A DNA stretch of 64,000 nt from Streptomyces sp. NBC_00286 (GTDB taxonomy: Bacteria > Actinomycetota > Actinomycetes > Streptomycetales > Streptomycetaceae): assembly GCF_036173125.1 (NCBI RefSeq), contig NZ_CP108054.1, positions 3,038,001-3,102,000 on the forward strand, written 5' to 3'. Positions within the stretch are counted from its first letter, which is position 1. Each line of letters opens with the position of its first letter. The position numbers and the translations under genes are program-made. Of this stretch, positions 49,937 through 60,174 are shown piece after piece. Under the pieces are notes generated by a model. It worked only from the letters and a program-made list of their open reading frames with translations, searched no databases and had not been told where the DNA came from.

Positions 49937-50623
49937 TCACTTGCTCAAGTCGGGCGCCGGGACCTTCGCCGTCGACGGCTCCTGCCCGCCCATGTCGAGC
50001 CGGAACGGCGGGTACTGGTCGGTCATCAGCGCGGCGTAAGCCATGACGCGGGCGGTCCAGCGGGCGAGGCCGAGCAGGAAGTCGTAGAGGTGTCCCGGGT
50101 AGCGGGCGGTGAACGCGAGGATGACCACCGCCACCAGGGACAGGAACGGCATGAGGCCGCCGCCCCGCCAGCCGTGCTCCCCCGAACCCCAGCCGCCGGC
50201 CAGGAACCCGACGACGATGTACTGCGGGATCGCCAGCAGCCACCACTTCACCAGGACAAGGCCGCGGGAGAGCCGCTCGGGATAGGCGACGTCGAAATGC
50301 GCCGGGTAGTCGGGTACGTCCGCGAGAGTGAACGGCGGGTACCGGTCGGTGCCGAGTGCGGTGTGGGCGTAGTAGGTCACGCGCCAGTTCCAGCGCATCA
50401 CGCCGACGTTGAAGTCGAAGAGGGACCGCGGGTACCGGGCGGTGAACAGGATGGCGAAGAACGCGACGATCGTCACGAGCACGAACGCGATCCCCAGGAA
50501 GAACAGCACGATGTAGTGCGGGATGGCGAGAAGCCACTTCACCAGCCACAGCCATCGGGACAGCCGGGGATCGAGCGAGGCTTCGAGACGGACAGGCGAC
50601 GCGGGGGCAGGGGGCGCGGTCAC
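49937..50623 (-). CDS. DUF4389 membrane protein with internal duplication
   Basis: 228 residues. Two DUF4389 modules: RLSRWLWLVKWLLAIPHYIVLFFLG....FTARYPRSLFDFNVGVMRWNWRV and RLSRGLVLVKWWLLAIPQYIVVGFLAGG....FTARYPGHLYDFLLGLARWTARV. Each ends TDRYPPF or TDQYPPF. It is convergent with the thiamine-binding-like gene (13 bases apart). Function unknown. Confidence 0.87.
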   Translation of the reverse strand: MTAPPAPASPVRLEASLDPRLSRWLWLVKWLLAIPHYIVLFFLGIAFVLVTIVAFFAILFTARYPRSLFDFNVGVMRWNWRVTYYAHTALGTDRYPPFTLADVPDYPAHFDVAYPERLSRGLVLVKWWLLAIPQYIVVGFLAGGWGSGEHGWRGGGLMPFLSLVAVVILAFTARYPGHLYDFLLGLARWTARVMAYAALMTDQYPPFRLDMGGQEPSTAKVPAPDLSK

Positions 50624-50734
50624 GTGGCGGGCTCCTTCCGGTCCCCCCGGTCGAGATGATCACCGTCAGGAACTCAGGCTCGCACGCGGCACGGAAGCCT
50701 GCGACTCGTGGCCGCCGCCCCCTGAGGATGCCCC

Positions 50735-51691
50735 TCAGCCCTCCGTAATGCCCGCCACCAGCTCATCCGCCGCCCGGTACGGATCCAGCTCCCCCGCCAC
50801 GATCCGCTCCGCGAGAGCGCCCAGGCGGCGGTCACCGTGCAGGTCGCCGATGCGCTCCCGGAGGGCCGTGACGGCGATCGTCTCGACCTCGTGGGCGGCG
50901 CGGGCGAGGCGGCGTTCGGCGAGGACTCCTCGCTCCTCCATCCAGGCGCGGTGCTTCTCCAGGGCCTCGACTACCTCGTCGATGCCTTCGCCGCGCGCGG
51001 CGACCGTCTTGACGATCGGAGGGCGCCAGTCGCCGGGGGCGCGGGATTCGCCAAGGCCGAGCATGTGGTTCAGTTCGCGGGCCGTGGCGTCAGCGCCGTC
51101 GCGGTCGGCCTTGTTGACGACGTATACGTCGCCGATCTCCAGGATTCCCGCCTTCGCCGCCTGGATTCCGTCGCCCATTCCGGGGGCCAGGAGCACCACC
51201 GACGTATCGGCTTCGGACGCTATCTCGACCTCGGACTGGCCCACGCCCACCGTCTCGACGAGGACCACGTCGCAGCCCGCCGCGTCCAGTACCCGGATCG
51301 CCTGGGGCGCCGCCCAGGCGAGTCCGCCGAGGTGGCCGCGGGTGGCCATGGAACGGATGTAGACGCCGGAGTCGGAGGCGTGCTCGGACATCCGTACGCG
51401 GTCGCCGAGCAGTGCTCCGCCGGAGAACGGCGAGGACGGGTCGACGGCGAGGACGCCGACCCGCTTGCCCTGCCGCCGGTACGCGGTCACGAGCGCGGAC
51501 GTGGACGTGGACTTGCCCACGCCCGGCGAACCCGTGAGCCCGACGACATACGCGTTCCCGGCGAGCGGTGCCAGCGCCGCCATGACCTCGCGGAGCTGCT
51601 CGGACGCCCCCTCCACAAGGGAGATCAGCCGGGCCACGGCCCGCGGCCGGCCTTCCCTGGCCTGGGCCACCAGTGTGGGGACGTCCTGCAT
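50735..51691 (-). CDS. meaB: Mutase-associated GTPase MeaB
   Basis: 318 residues, a G3E-like GTPase that guards B12-dependent acyl-CoA mutases and loads cofactor. Features: P-loop GLTGSPGVGKST, DPSSPFSGGALLGDRVRM, ETVGVGQSEVEI, and NKADRDGAD for guanine recognition. ATG 51691. The thiolase gene lies 35 bases upstream on the same strand, so they are likely co-transcribed. The icmA mutase in the window is a plausible client as well as methylmalonyl-CoA mutase. Confidence 0.95.
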   Translation of the reverse strand: MQDVPTLVAQAREGRPRAVARLISLVEGASEQLREVMAALAPLAGNAYVVGLTGSPGVGKSTSTSALVTAYRRQGKRVGVLAVDPSSPFSGGALLGDRVRMSEHASDSGVYIRSMATRGHLGGLAWAAPQAIRVLDAAGCDVVLVETVGVGQSEVEIASEADTSVVLLAPGMGDGIQAAKAGILEIGDVYVVNKADRDGADATARELNHMLGLGESRAPGDWRPPIVKTVAARGEGIDEVVEALEKHRAWMEERGVLAERRLARAAHEVETIAVTALRERIGDLHGDRRLGALAERIVAGELDPYRAADELVAGITEG

Positions 51692-51726
51692 GAACAGCTC
51701 CGTTCTGGGATGGGACAGGAAGGGCT

Positions 51727-52929
51727 TCAGCTCTTGGGTACCCGCACGATCAGCGCGTCACCCTGGCCGCCACCGCCGCACAGGGCTGCCGCGCCCACTC
51801 CGCCGCCGCGCCGCTTCAGTTCCAGGGCGAGGTGGAGTACGAGACGGGCGCCGGACATGCCGATCGGGTGGCCGAGGGCGATCGCGCCGCCGTTGACATT
51901 CACCTTTTCCGTGGACACCCCGAGGTCCTTCATTGACTGGACCGCGACGGCCGCGAAGGCCTCGTTGATCTCGATGAGGTCAAGATCCGAGACATCCATG
52001 CCCTCCTTCTTCAGGGCGTGCTGGATGGCGTTCGAGGGCTGGGACTGGAGGGAGTTGTCGGGACCGGCCACGTTCCCGTGGGCGCCGATCTCCGCGAGCC
52101 ACTCGAGGCCCAGTTCCTGTGCCTTGGCCTTGCTCATGACCACGACGGCCGCCGCACCGTCGGAGATCTGCGAGGCCGAACCGGCCGTGATCGTGCCGTC
52201 CTTGGCGAACGCCGGGCGCAGCTTGCCCAGCGACTCGGTCGTCGTCTCGGCGCGGATGCCCTCGTCCTTGCTGAAGACGACCGGCTCACCCTTGCGCTGC
52301 GGGATCTCGATCGGGGTGATCTCCGCCTCGAAGACGCCGTTCTTCTGGGCGGCCGCGGCGCGCTGGTGGGACAGGGCGGCGATCTCGTCCTGCTCGGGGC
52401 GCGCGATGCCCAGCTTCGTGTTGTGCTTCTCGGTCGACTGGCCCATGGGGACGTTCTCCCACGGGTCGGTCAGGCCGTCGTACGCCATCGCGTCGAGCAT
52501 CTCGATCGCGCCGTACTTGAAGCCCTCACGGGACTTCGGCAGCAGATGCGGCGCGTTCGTCATGGACTCCTGGCCGCCGGCCACGATGACGTCGAACTCG
52601 CCGGCCCGGATCAACTGGTCCGCGAGCGCGATCGCGTCCAGGCCCGAGAGGCAGACCTTGTTGACGGTGAGCGCCGGGACGTTCATCGGGATGCCGGCCT
52701 TGACCGCGGCCTGCCGCGCCGGGATCTGCCCCGCCCCGGCCTGCAGAACCTGGCCCATGATCACGTACTGCACCTGGTCGCCGCTGATCCCCGCACGGTC
52801 CAGGGCGGCCTTGATCGCGAATCCACCGAGGTCGGCTCCCGAGAAGGACTTCAGGGAGCCGAGCAGCCGTCCCATCGGGGTGCGGGCACCCGCGACGATC
52901 ACGGAGGTGGTGCTGTTCGTTCCAGTCAT
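51727..52929 (-). CDS. Acetyl-CoA acetyltransferase (thiolase)
   Basis: 400 residues. Catalytic groups are all present: nucleophile Cys in [11 protein letters not shown], His in [12 protein letters not shown], and the second Cys in [12 protein letters not shown]. The overall length and [18 protein letters not shown] start fit thiolase II, condensing two acetyl-CoA or degrading acetoacetyl-CoA. ATG 52929 gives the conserved N-terminus. Upstream partner of meaB; divergent from the epimerase gene, so genes of the same acyl-CoA network face each other. Confidence 0.95.
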   Translation of the reverse strand: MTGTNSTTSVIVAGARTPMGRLLGSLKSFSGADLGGFAIKAALDRAGISGDQVQYVIMGQVLQAGAGQIPARQAAVKAGIPMNVPALTVNKVCLSGLDAIALADQLIRAGEFDVIVAGGQESMTNAPHLLPKSREGFKYGAIEMLDAMAYDGLTDPWENVPMGQSTEKHNTKLGIARPEQDEIAALSHQRAAAAQKNGVFEAEITPIEIPQRKGEPVVFSKDEGIRAETTTESLGKLRPAFAKDGTITAGSASQISDGAAAVVVMSKAKAQELGLEWLAEIGAHGNVAGPDNSLQSQPSNAIQHALKKEGMDVSDLDLIEINEAFAAVAVQSMKDLGVSTEKVNVNGGAIALGHPIGMSGARLVLHLALELKRRGGGVGAAALCGGGGQGDALIVRVPKS

Positions 52930-53075
52930 GAGGAGCGATCCCCTTCCAGCTTGCACAGCTGAGGAGTGAACGAGGGTTTACTAAAATGTACTGAGCGGTA
53001 GGCCAACCGTCATCCGGCGGGGCGTGTGATCGCGCGCACGTTGCGTAACCGGGCGCGGAGCGTTGCACTAACACC

Positions 53076-53540
53076 ATGCTGACGCGAATCGACCACATCG
53101 GGATCGCCTGTTTCGACCTGGACAAGACCGTCGAGTTCTACCGTGCCACGTACGGCTTCGAGGTCTTCCACTCCGAGGTCAACGAAGAGCAGGGCGTACG
53201 CGAGGCCATGCTCAAGATCAACGAGACCTCCGACGGCGGCGCCACCTACCTCCAGCTCCTGGAGCCGACCCGCGAGGACTCCACCGTCGCGAAATGGCTG
53301 GCCAAGAACGGCGAGGGCGTGCACCACATCGCCTTCGGCACCCCGGACGTCGACGCGGACGCGGCCGACGCCAGGGACAAGGGCGTACGCGTGCTCTATG
53401 ACGAGCCTCGGAGGGGCACGATGGGGTCGCGCATCACCTTCCTGCACCCCAAGGACTGCCACGGCGTACTGACCGAACTGGTGACGTCCGCGCCCAAGGA
53501 GTCCACTGGTGAGGGGGCCGTTGAGTCGTCCGGGCACTGA
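53076..53540 (+). CDS. mce: Methylmalonyl-CoA epimerase
   Basis: 154 residues, a VOC/glyoxalase-fold enzyme interconverting the (R) and (S) methylmalonyl-CoA isomers. Features are RIDHIGIACFDLDKTVEFYRATYGFEV (first metal His), EGVHHIAFGTPDVD (second His), and the C-terminal Glu in GVLTELV. ATG 53076. Divergent from thiolase and near meaB, completing the propionyl-CoA handling functions. Confidence 0.95.
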   Translation: MLTRIDHIGIACFDLDKTVEFYRATYGFEVFHSEVNEEQGVREAMLKINETSDGGATYLQLLEPTREDSTVAKWLAKNGEGVHHIAFGTPDVDADAADARDKGVRVLYDEPRRGTMGSRITFLHPKDCHGVLTELVTSAPKESTGEGAVESSGH

Positions 53541-53838
53541 AGTCCGTAAGTCATGGTCTGGGGACTTTCCGTCGGCCACTGTGCCTCGGACCCCGGATCC
53601 CCCGGCCGGAAAAGCAGGTTGGCCAGGCACCCGGGTCGATCGGGCCCGGTAGGGTTGGATGCGGTCGTCGCTCCGGGAGGGCGGCCGCGGGCCGGGGTCC
53701 GGGTTTCGGGGGACGAGCGTCGGGGCAGCAGCCCATGCTCCGCCGTGGATCTGACACCATTCCCCGGGGGCCCCGTTCGGCGGATGGACGGTGCTCGTTT
53801 GGAGAGACTTGCGACCAGGGGACGGATGGGACCGCGCA
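53541..53838. other. scy upstream region
   Basis: 298 bases between mce and the preferred scy start. No gene is seen. GCCGG-rich short dyads (for example CCCCCGGCCGG near 53598) are present, and no certain promoter. Confidence 0.5.
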
Positions 53839-56800
53839 GTGCGGGGCTACGAACGCCAGGAGCGAGAGCCGGCGGCTGACGTCGACCACCTCTCTCGGTT
53901 CGAGGCCGAGATGGAACGGCTGAAGACCGAGCGGGAGAAGGCCGTCCAGCACGCCGAGGACCTCGGCTATCAAGTCGAGGTGCTGCGCGCCAAGCTGCAT
54001 GAGGCGCGCCGCAATCTGGCGTCCCGTCCTGCCTTCGACAGCGCCGACATCGGCTATCAGGCCGAGCAGATGCTGCGTAACGCGCAGATCCAGGCCGACC
54101 AGCTGCGGATGGACGCGGAGCGGGAGCTGAGCCAGGCCCGCGCGCAGACCCAGCGGATTCTCCAGGAGCACGCCGAGCAGGCCGCCCGCCTCCAGTCCGA
54201 GCTGCACGCCGAGGCGGTGGCCCGGCGCCAGAAGCTCGACCAGGAGCTGGCCGAGCGCCGGCAGACCGTCGAGTCGCACGTCAACGACAACGTCGCCTGG
54301 GCCGAGCAGCTGCGCGCCCGCAGTGAGCAGCAGGCCCGCCGGCTCCTTGACGAGTCCCGCGCCGAGGCCGAGCAGGCGCTCACCGCGGCTCGCGCCGAGG
54401 CCGAACGTATCTCCGCGGAGGCCAGGCAGCGTCTGGAGGCCGATGCCGAGGCCGCCCGCGCGGAGGCCGAGGCGCTGCTGCGCCGGGCCCGTACGGACGC
54501 CGAGCGGCTGCTGAACGCCGCGTCCACGCAGGCGCAGGAGGCCACCGACCACGCCGAGCAGCTGCGCAGCTCCACGACGAACGAGTCGGAGTCGGCCCGC
54601 CGTCAGGCCACCGAGCTGAGCCGGGCCGCCGAGCAGCGCATGGCGGAGGCCGAGGCGAAGCTGCGTGAGGCGCAGGCCGAGGCCGACAAGGTCCTCACGG
54701 AGGCGAAGGAGGCCGCGGCCAAGGCCCTGGCCAGCGCCGAGTCCACCAACGAGCAGCGCACACGTACGGCGAAGGAGCAGGTCGCCCGGCTGGTCAGCGA
54801 GGCCACCAAGGAGGCGGAGACCACCAAGGCGGACGCCGAGCAGGTCGTCACCGACGCCCGCCTGGAGGCCGAGAAGATCCTCGCCGAGGCCGCCGAGACG
54901 GCCCGGAGCGCCACCGCGGAGGAGACCGCCTCGCAGCTGTCCTCAGCCGCGCGTACCGCCGAGGACGTACTGAACAAGGCGTCGGAGGACGCCAAGAAGA
55001 CCACCAAGGCGGCCACCGAGGAGGCCGAGCGGATCCGCCGCGAGGCGGAGACCGAGGCGGACCGGCTGCGGGCCGAGGCGCACGACATCGCCGAGGAGCT
55101 CAAGGGCGCGGCGAAGGACGACACCAAGGAGTACCGCGCCAAGACCGTCGAGCTGCAGGAAGAGGCGCGCCGGCTGCGCGGCGAGGCCGAGGCCCTGCGG
55201 GCCGACGCGGTCGGCGAGGGCGAGCGGATTCGTGCCGAGGCACGGCGTGAGGCCGTCCAGCAGATCGAGGAGGCGGCCAAGACCGCCGAGGAGCTGCTCG
55301 CCAAGGCCAAGGCCGATGCCGACGAGCTGCGCTCGAACGCGACGACGGAGAGCCAGAAGCTCCGCACCGAGGCCATCGAGCGCGCCACGACGCTGCGCCG
55401 CCAGGCCGAGGAGACCCTGCAGCGCACCCGCGACGAGGCCGAGCGTAATCGCGCGGAGGCCGTCGAGCTGTCCGAGACCATCAAGGAAGAGGCCGAGCGG
55501 GCCGCGCTGGAGCTGCGCGAGGAGGCCGAGCGCGCCGTCGCCGCCCGGCAGGCCGAGGCCGCCGAGGAACTGACCCGGCTTCACACGGAGGCCGAGGCGC
55601 GTCTGGCCGCCGCCGAGGAGGCCCTGACCGACGCCCGCGCGGAGGCGGAGCGGATCCGCCGCGAGGCCGTCGAGGAGGCCGACCGGCTGCGCGCGGAGTC
55701 CGCCGAGCGGCTCCGGGCGCTCCAGGCGCAGGCCGAGGCGGAGGCCGAGCGGCTGCGCCACGAGGCCGCCTCCGATGCGTCCGCCTCGCGGGCCGAGGGC
55801 GAGGCCATCGCCGTACGACTGCGTTCGGAGGCGTCCGCCGAGGCCGAGCGGCTGAAGTCGGAGGCCCAGGACTCGGCGAACCGGGTCCGGGCGGAGGCGC
55901 AGGCCGCCGCCGAGCGGCTGGCGGCCGAGGGTGCCGAGACGCTGGCCGTCGCCCAGGAGGAGGCCACCCGGCGCCGCCGCGAGGCCGAGCAGATCCTCGG
56001 GACCGCGCGCGAGGAGGCCGACCAGGAGCGCGAGCGGGCCCGCGAGCAGAGCGAGGAGCTGCTGGCCTCGGCGCGCAACCGCGTGGAGGAGGCCCAGGCC
56101 GAGGCCCTGCGCCTGGTCGAGGAGGCCGACCGGCGCGCCACCGAGATGGTGTCGGCCGCCGAGCACACCGCGCAGCAGGTACGGGACTCCGTGGCCGGGC
56201 TGCACGAGCAGGCACAGGACGAGATCGCGGGCCTGCGCAGCGCCGCCGAGCACGCGGCGGAGCGTACGCGCACGGAGGCGCAGGAGGAGGCGGACCGGGT
56301 CCGCGCCGATGCCTACGCCGAGCGGGAGCGGGCCGCCGAGGACGGCAACCGTCTCAAGCGGGAGGCGCGGGAGGAGGCGGAGGCCGCCAAGTCCCTTGCG
56401 GAGCGCACGGTTTCGGAGGCGATCGCCGAGTCCGACCGGCTCCGCTCGGAAGCCCGGGAGGACGCGAACCGGCTCCGTTCCGACGCGGCGACCCAGGCCG
56501 ACAACCTCATCGGCGAGGCCCGCTCCGAGGCGGAGCGGCTCCGTTCAGAGACGAACACGGAGGCGGAGCGGGTTCGCGCCGAGTCCGTGGCGAAGGCCGA
56601 GAAGCTGATCTCGGACGCGACGGGCGACGCCGAGCGGCTGCGCGCCGAGGCCGCCGAGACGGTCGGCTCCGCACGGCAGCACGCCGAGCGGGTGCGCGGC
56701 GAGGCTCAGCGGCTCAAGGCCGAGACGGAGGCGGAGGCCGAGCGGGTCAGGGCGGAGGCGCGCGAGGAGGCCGACCGCCTGATGGACGAGGCCCGCAAGG

Positions 56801-57600
56801 ACGCCAACAAGCGGCGTTCCGAGGCGGCCGAGCAGGTCGACAAGCTCATCCGGGAGTCGACGGCCGAAGCGGAGAAGCTGACCTCCGAGGCCCGGCGGAC
56901 CGCGCAGAAGACCACGGCGGACGCCGAGACGCAGGCCGACACGATGGTGGGCGCGGCCCGCCACGAAGCGGAGCGGCTGGTCTCCGAGGCGACCGTCGAG
57001 GGCAACTCGTATGTGGAGCGGGCCCGTACGGACGCGGACGAGCTGCTGGTCGGCGCGCGCCGGGACGCCACAGCGATCCGGGAGCGGGCGGAGGAGTTGC
57101 GCGACCGGATCACCGGTGAGATCGAGGAGCTGCACGAGCGGGCCCGCCGTGAGTCCGCCGAGGCGATGCGGTCGGCCGGCGAGCGCTGCGACGCGCTGGT
57201 GAAGGCCGCCGAGGACCAGCTGAAGGAAGCCGAGGCGAAGGCCAAGGACATGGTCTCGGAGGCCAACTCCGAGGCGGGCAAGGTCCGTATCGCCGCCGTG
57301 CGCAAGGCCGAGGGTCTCCTCAAGGAGGCCGAGCAGAAGAAGACCGCGCTCATCGCCGAGGCCGAGCAGATCCGTTCCGACGCCGAGCGCGACGCCAAGC
57401 GGATGGTCGAGGAGGGCAAGCGCGAGCTGGAGGTGCTGGTCCGCCGCCGCGAGGACATCAACGCGGAGATCTCCCGTGTCCAGGACGTCCTCGAGGCGTT
57501 GGAGTCTTTCGAGGCCCCCACGAGCGGCAAGGACTCGGGGGTCAAGGCGGGCGCGGCAGCCGGTGCGACCCGTTCGGGTGGCAAGTCCTCGGAAAGCTAG
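53839..57600 (+). CDS. scy: Scy, giant coiled-coil cytoskeletal protein of polar growth
   Basis: About 1253 residues. It begins VRGYERQE then VDHLSRFEAEMERLKTEREKAVQHAEDLGYQVEVLRAKL, a DivIVA-like N-terminal segment, and is then almost wholly alpha-helical with EAERLR/AEAERI/RAEAREEADRL repeats to the end. No membrane helix. Scy is the scaffold of the tip-organising centre, recruiting DivIVA, FilP and ParA. GTG 53839 is preferred because it matches the family N-terminus; the GTG at 53791 gives a non-conserved extension. FilP follows 184 bases later. Confidence 0.93.
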   Translation: MRGYERQEREPAADVDHLSRFEAEMERLKTEREKAVQHAEDLGYQVEVLRAKLHEARRNLASRPAFDSADIGYQAEQMLRNAQIQADQLRMDAERELSQARAQTQRILQEHAEQAARLQSELHAEAVARRQKLDQELAERRQTVESHVNDNVAWAEQLRARSEQQARRLLDESRAEAEQALTAARAEAERISAEARQRLEADAEAARAEAEALLRRARTDAERLLNAASTQAQEATDHAEQLRSSTTNESESARRQATELSRAAEQRMAEAEAKLREAQAEADKVLTEAKEAAAKALASAESTNEQRTRTAKEQVARLVSEATKEAETTKADAEQVVTDARLEAEKILAEAAETARSATAEETASQLSSAARTAEDVLNKASEDAKKTTKAATEEAERIRREAETEADRLRAEAHDIAEELKGAAKDDTKEYRAKTVELQEEARRLRGEAEALRADAVGEGERIRAEARREAVQQIEEAAKTAEELLAKAKADADELRSNATTESQKLRTEAIERATTLRRQAEETLQRTRDEAERNRAEAVELSETIKEEAERAALELREEAERAVAARQAEAAEELTRLHTEAEARLAAAEEALTDARAEAERIRREAVEEADRLRAESAERLRALQAQAEAEAERLRHEAASDASASRAEGEAIAVRLRSEASAEAERLKSEAQDSANRVRAEAQAAAERLAAEGAETLAVAQEEATRRRREAEQILGTAREEADQERERAREQSEELLASARNRVEEAQAEALRLVEEADRRATEMVSAAEHTAQQVRDSVAGLHEQAQDEIAGLRSAAEHAAERTRTEAQEEADRVRADAYAERERAAEDGNRLKREAREEAEAAKSLAERTVSEAIAESDRLRSEAREDANRLRSDAATQADNLIGEARSEAERLRSETNTEAERVRAESVAKAEKLISDATGDAERLRAEAAETVGSARQHAERVRGEAQRLKAETEAEAERVRAEAREEADRLMDEARKDANKRRSEAAEQVDKLIRESTAEAEKLTSEARRTAQKTTADAETQADTMVGAARHEAERLVSEATVEGNSYVERARTDADELLVGARRDATAIRERAEELRDRITGEIEELHERARRESAEAMRSAGERCDALVKAAEDQLKEAEAKAKDMVSEANSEAGKVRIAAVRKAEGLLKEAEQKKTALIAEAEQIRSDAERDAKRMVEEGKRELEVLVRRREDINAEISRVQDVLEALESFEAPTSGKDSGVKAGAAAGATRSGGKSSES

Positions 57601-57784
57601 CCAAAACGGCCGGTTTCGTACTCGCTCGGGGCCTGTGACACCGTGTCCTGGGTGCGCTGCGGACCGTTAGCCATCAAAAAGGGCGTCATTCTCCATACCA
57701 AGTCTGTCTTCTGCTCGATGACGCGCCGCCTTGACCCCTAGGATTCCACCTATCACCTCACCGGTCTCATTCGACAGGAACCCC

Positions 57785-58720
57785 ATGAGCGACACTTCCC
57801 CCTACGGCTTCGAGCTTGTGCGGCGTGGGTACGACCGCGCTCAGGTGGACGAACGCATCTCGAAGCTCGTCTCCGACCGTGACAGCGCTCTGGCCCGTAT
57901 CACCGCCCTGGAAAAGCGCATCGAGGAACTCCACCTCGAGACGCAGAACGCCCAGGCTCAGGTGAACGACGCCGAGCCGTCGTACGCGGGTCTCGGCGCG
58001 CGCGTCGAGAAGATCCTCCGCCTCGCCGAGGAGGAGGCGAAGGATCTGCGCGAGGAGGCCCGTCGCGCGGCCGAGCAGCACCGCGAGCTCGCCGAGTCCG
58101 CCGCCCAGCAGGTACGCAACGACGCCGAGGCGTTCTCCGCCGACCGCAAGGCCAAGGCGGAGGACGAAGGCGTCCGGATCGTCGAGAAGGCCAAGAGCGA
58201 CGCCTCTCAGCTGCGTGCCGAGGCGCAGAAGGACGCGGCGTCCAAGCGCGAGGAGGCGGACGCCCTCTTCGAGGAGACCCGCGCCAAGGCCGCGCAGGCC
58301 GCCGCCGACTTCGAGACGAACCTCGCCAAGCGGCGCGAGCAGTCCGAGCGCGACCTGGCCTCGCGTCAGGCCAAGGCCGAGAAGCGCCTCGCGGAGATCG
58401 AGCACCGCGCGGAGCAGCTGCGCCTGGAGGCGGAGAAGCTGCGTACGGACGCGGAGCGCCGGGCCCGGCAGACCGTCGAGACGGCTCAGCGGCAGGCCGA
58501 GGACATCGTGGCCGACGCGAACGCCAAGGCGGACCGGATCCGGTCGGAATCCGAGCGCGAGCTTGCGGCTCTGACCAACCGCCGCGATTCGATCAACGCT
58601 CAGCTGACGAACGTGCGCGAGATGCTCGCGACGCTGACCGGGGCGGCTGTCGCTGCCGCGGGCACGCCGGAGCAGGATGAGCCGATCTCTCGTGGAGTTC
58701 CGGCTCAGCAGTCTCGGTAA
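57785..58720 (+). CDS. filP: FilP, intermediate-filament-like protein
   Basis: 311 residues, matching FilP. The N-terminal MSDTSPYGFELVRRGYDRAQVDERISKLVSDRDSALARITALEKRIEELHLE is DivIVA-like, followed by a long coiled-coil rod (LAEEEAKDLREEARRAAEQH....AEKRLAEIEHRAEQLRLEAEKLRTDAERRARQTVETAQRQAEDIV) and a short tail. FilP forms a network behind the hyphal tip, gives stiffness, and interacts with Scy and DivIVA. ATG 57785 has GACAGGAA upstream. A strong terminator is found 132 bases after the stop. Confidence 0.95.
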   Translation: MSDTSPYGFELVRRGYDRAQVDERISKLVSDRDSALARITALEKRIEELHLETQNAQAQVNDAEPSYAGLGARVEKILRLAEEEAKDLREEARRAAEQHRELAESAAQQVRNDAEAFSADRKAKAEDEGVRIVEKAKSDASQLRAEAQKDAASKREEADALFEETRAKAAQAAADFETNLAKRREQSERDLASRQAKAEKRLAEIEHRAEQLRLEAEKLRTDAERRARQTVETAQRQAEDIVADANAKADRIRSESERELAALTNRRDSINAQLTNVREMLATLTGAAVAAAGTPEQDEPISRGVPAQQSR

Positions 58721-58734
58721 GTTCGGTTCGTCGG

Positions 58735-58852
58735 GACACTGCGGGTCCGTCGCTGGTCGCTCCCCCACTCTCGGCTTCGCTCGAGCGGGGGGACCCCCAT
58801 CGCGGCGGAGCCGCAGATAGATACAGCCCCGCGCCCCTTACAGGGGCGCTTC
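58735..58852 (-). repeat. Dispersed intergenic repeat, copy D
   Basis: In reverse orientation it contains GCGGGTCCGTCGCTGGTCGC, CTCCCCCACTCTCGGCTTCG, GCGGCGGAGCCGCA and ACAGCCCCGCGCCCCTTACAG, matching parts of copies B and C, and the CTCCCCCAC module of the element at 33717-33969. Confidence 0.65.
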
Positions 58853-58890
58853 ACAGGCCCCCTGCTCTCAGGCAGGGGGCCTGTGTTTTA
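58853..58890 (+). terminator. Intrinsic terminator of filP
   Basis: Perfect 13-bp stem ACAGGCCCCCTGC (58853-58865) / GCAGGGGGCCTGT (58872-58884), loop TCTCAG, followed by GTTTTA. Confidence 0.9.
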
Positions 58891-58986
58891 CCCGAACTTG
58901 GTGGGAACCGTCAGCCGACCGTTATCCTCCTAACCCTTACGGGGGCATGCGTCCCGACGTCACTGACCTGTCGATGGGTGCGGAGA

Positions 58987-60174
58987 ATGATCGAGGCAGT
59001 CGGCCTGACTAAGCGCTATGGCGCGAAGACGGCCGTGTACAACCTTTCCTTCCAGGTGAGGCCAGGTGCCGTCACCGGCTTTCTCGGGCCCAACGGCTCG
59101 GGCAAGTCGACGACCATGCGGATGATCCTCGGCCTGGACAACCCGACCGCGGGGCAGGTGACGATCGGCGGCTATCCGTACCGGAGGCTGCCCAACGCCC
59201 CCCGCCAGGTCGGCGCGCTGCTCGACGCCAAGGCCGTGCACGGGGGCCGGCACGCGCGTAACCACCTGCTGTGCCTGGCGCAGCTGTCCGGCATCCCGGC
59301 CCGCCGCGTGGACGAGGTCCTCGGGGTCGTGGGCCTCCAGGACGTGGCGAAGAAGCGCTCCAAGGGCTTCTCGCTCGGCATGGGCCAGCGCCTCGGCATC
59401 GCCGCCGCGCTGCTCGGCGACCCTCAGGTGCTGCTCTTCGACGAGCCGGTCAACGGACTCGACCCCGAGGGCATCCTGTGGGTCCGCAACCTCATGAAGT
59501 CCCTTGCGGCGGAAGGCCGTACGGTCTTCGTGTCCTCGCACCTGATGAGCGAGATGGCGCTGACCGCCGACCACCTCATCGTGATCGGCCGCGGCCAGTT
59601 GATGGCCGACATGAACATCAAGGAGTTCATCTCGGCCAACTCCGCGGACTTCGCGCGCGTACGGACGCCCGATGCCGAACCGCAGCAGCGCGAGAAGCTG
59701 ACGGCGGCGCTGACCGAGGCGGGCGGCCAGGTGCTGCCCGAGCAGGACGGGGCGCTGCGCATCATGGGCCTGCCGCTGCCCCGCATCAGCGACCTCGCGC
59801 ACAGCCATGACGTACGCCTGTGGGAGCTGTCCCCGCACCAGGCCTCGCTGGAGGAGGCGTACATGCGGATGACGCAGGGCGCCGTCGACTACCGCTCGAC
59901 CGACGACCAGCGTGCAGGCCTCCAGCAAGAGATGCCACCGGGTGCCATGCCACCGCCGCAGATGCCGGTGCCCGGGCAGGGCCAGCCGGGCTGGTACGCC
60001 CCGCCGCCGCCCCAGCAGGGCGGCCAGCCGTTCGCGATGCCGCAGGGACAGCCTGCGGGCCCGTACGGGGCGCCGGCCGCGCCCGGCGGCCCCGGCGAGC
60101 CCAACCCGTACGCCCAGGCCGCTCCCGCGCAGCCCGCCGCTCCTGACATGACCAAGCCCGAGGACGCCCGATGA
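58987..60174 (+). CDS. ABC transporter ATP-binding protein with Pro-rich tail
   Basis: About 395 residues. Walker A GPNGSGKST, signature FSLGMGQRLG (LSGGQ-like), Walker B VLLFDEPVNGLDP and the H-loop SSHLMSE are present. The last ~90 residues are Pro/Gln/Gly-rich and probably disordered. It overlaps the permease gene as ATGA. ATG 58987 (IEAVGLTKRYG) is preferred to GTG 58978. Substrate unknown. Confidence 0.9.
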   Translation: MIEAVGLTKRYGAKTAVYNLSFQVRPGAVTGFLGPNGSGKSTTMRMILGLDNPTAGQVTIGGYPYRRLPNAPRQVGALLDAKAVHGGRHARNHLLCLAQLSGIPARRVDEVLGVVGLQDVAKKRSKGFSLGMGQRLGIAAALLGDPQVLLFDEPVNGLDPEGILWVRNLMKSLAAEGRTVFVSSHLMSEMALTADHLIVIGRGQLMADMNIKEFISANSADFARVRTPDAEPQQREKLTAALTEAGGQVLPEQDGALRIMGLPLPRISDLAHSHDVRLWELSPHQASLEEAYMRMTQGAVDYRSTDDQRAGLQQEMPPGAMPPPQMPVPGQGQPGWYAPPPPQQGGQPFAMPQGQPAGPYGAPAAPGGPGEPNPYAQAAPAQPAAPDMTKPEDAR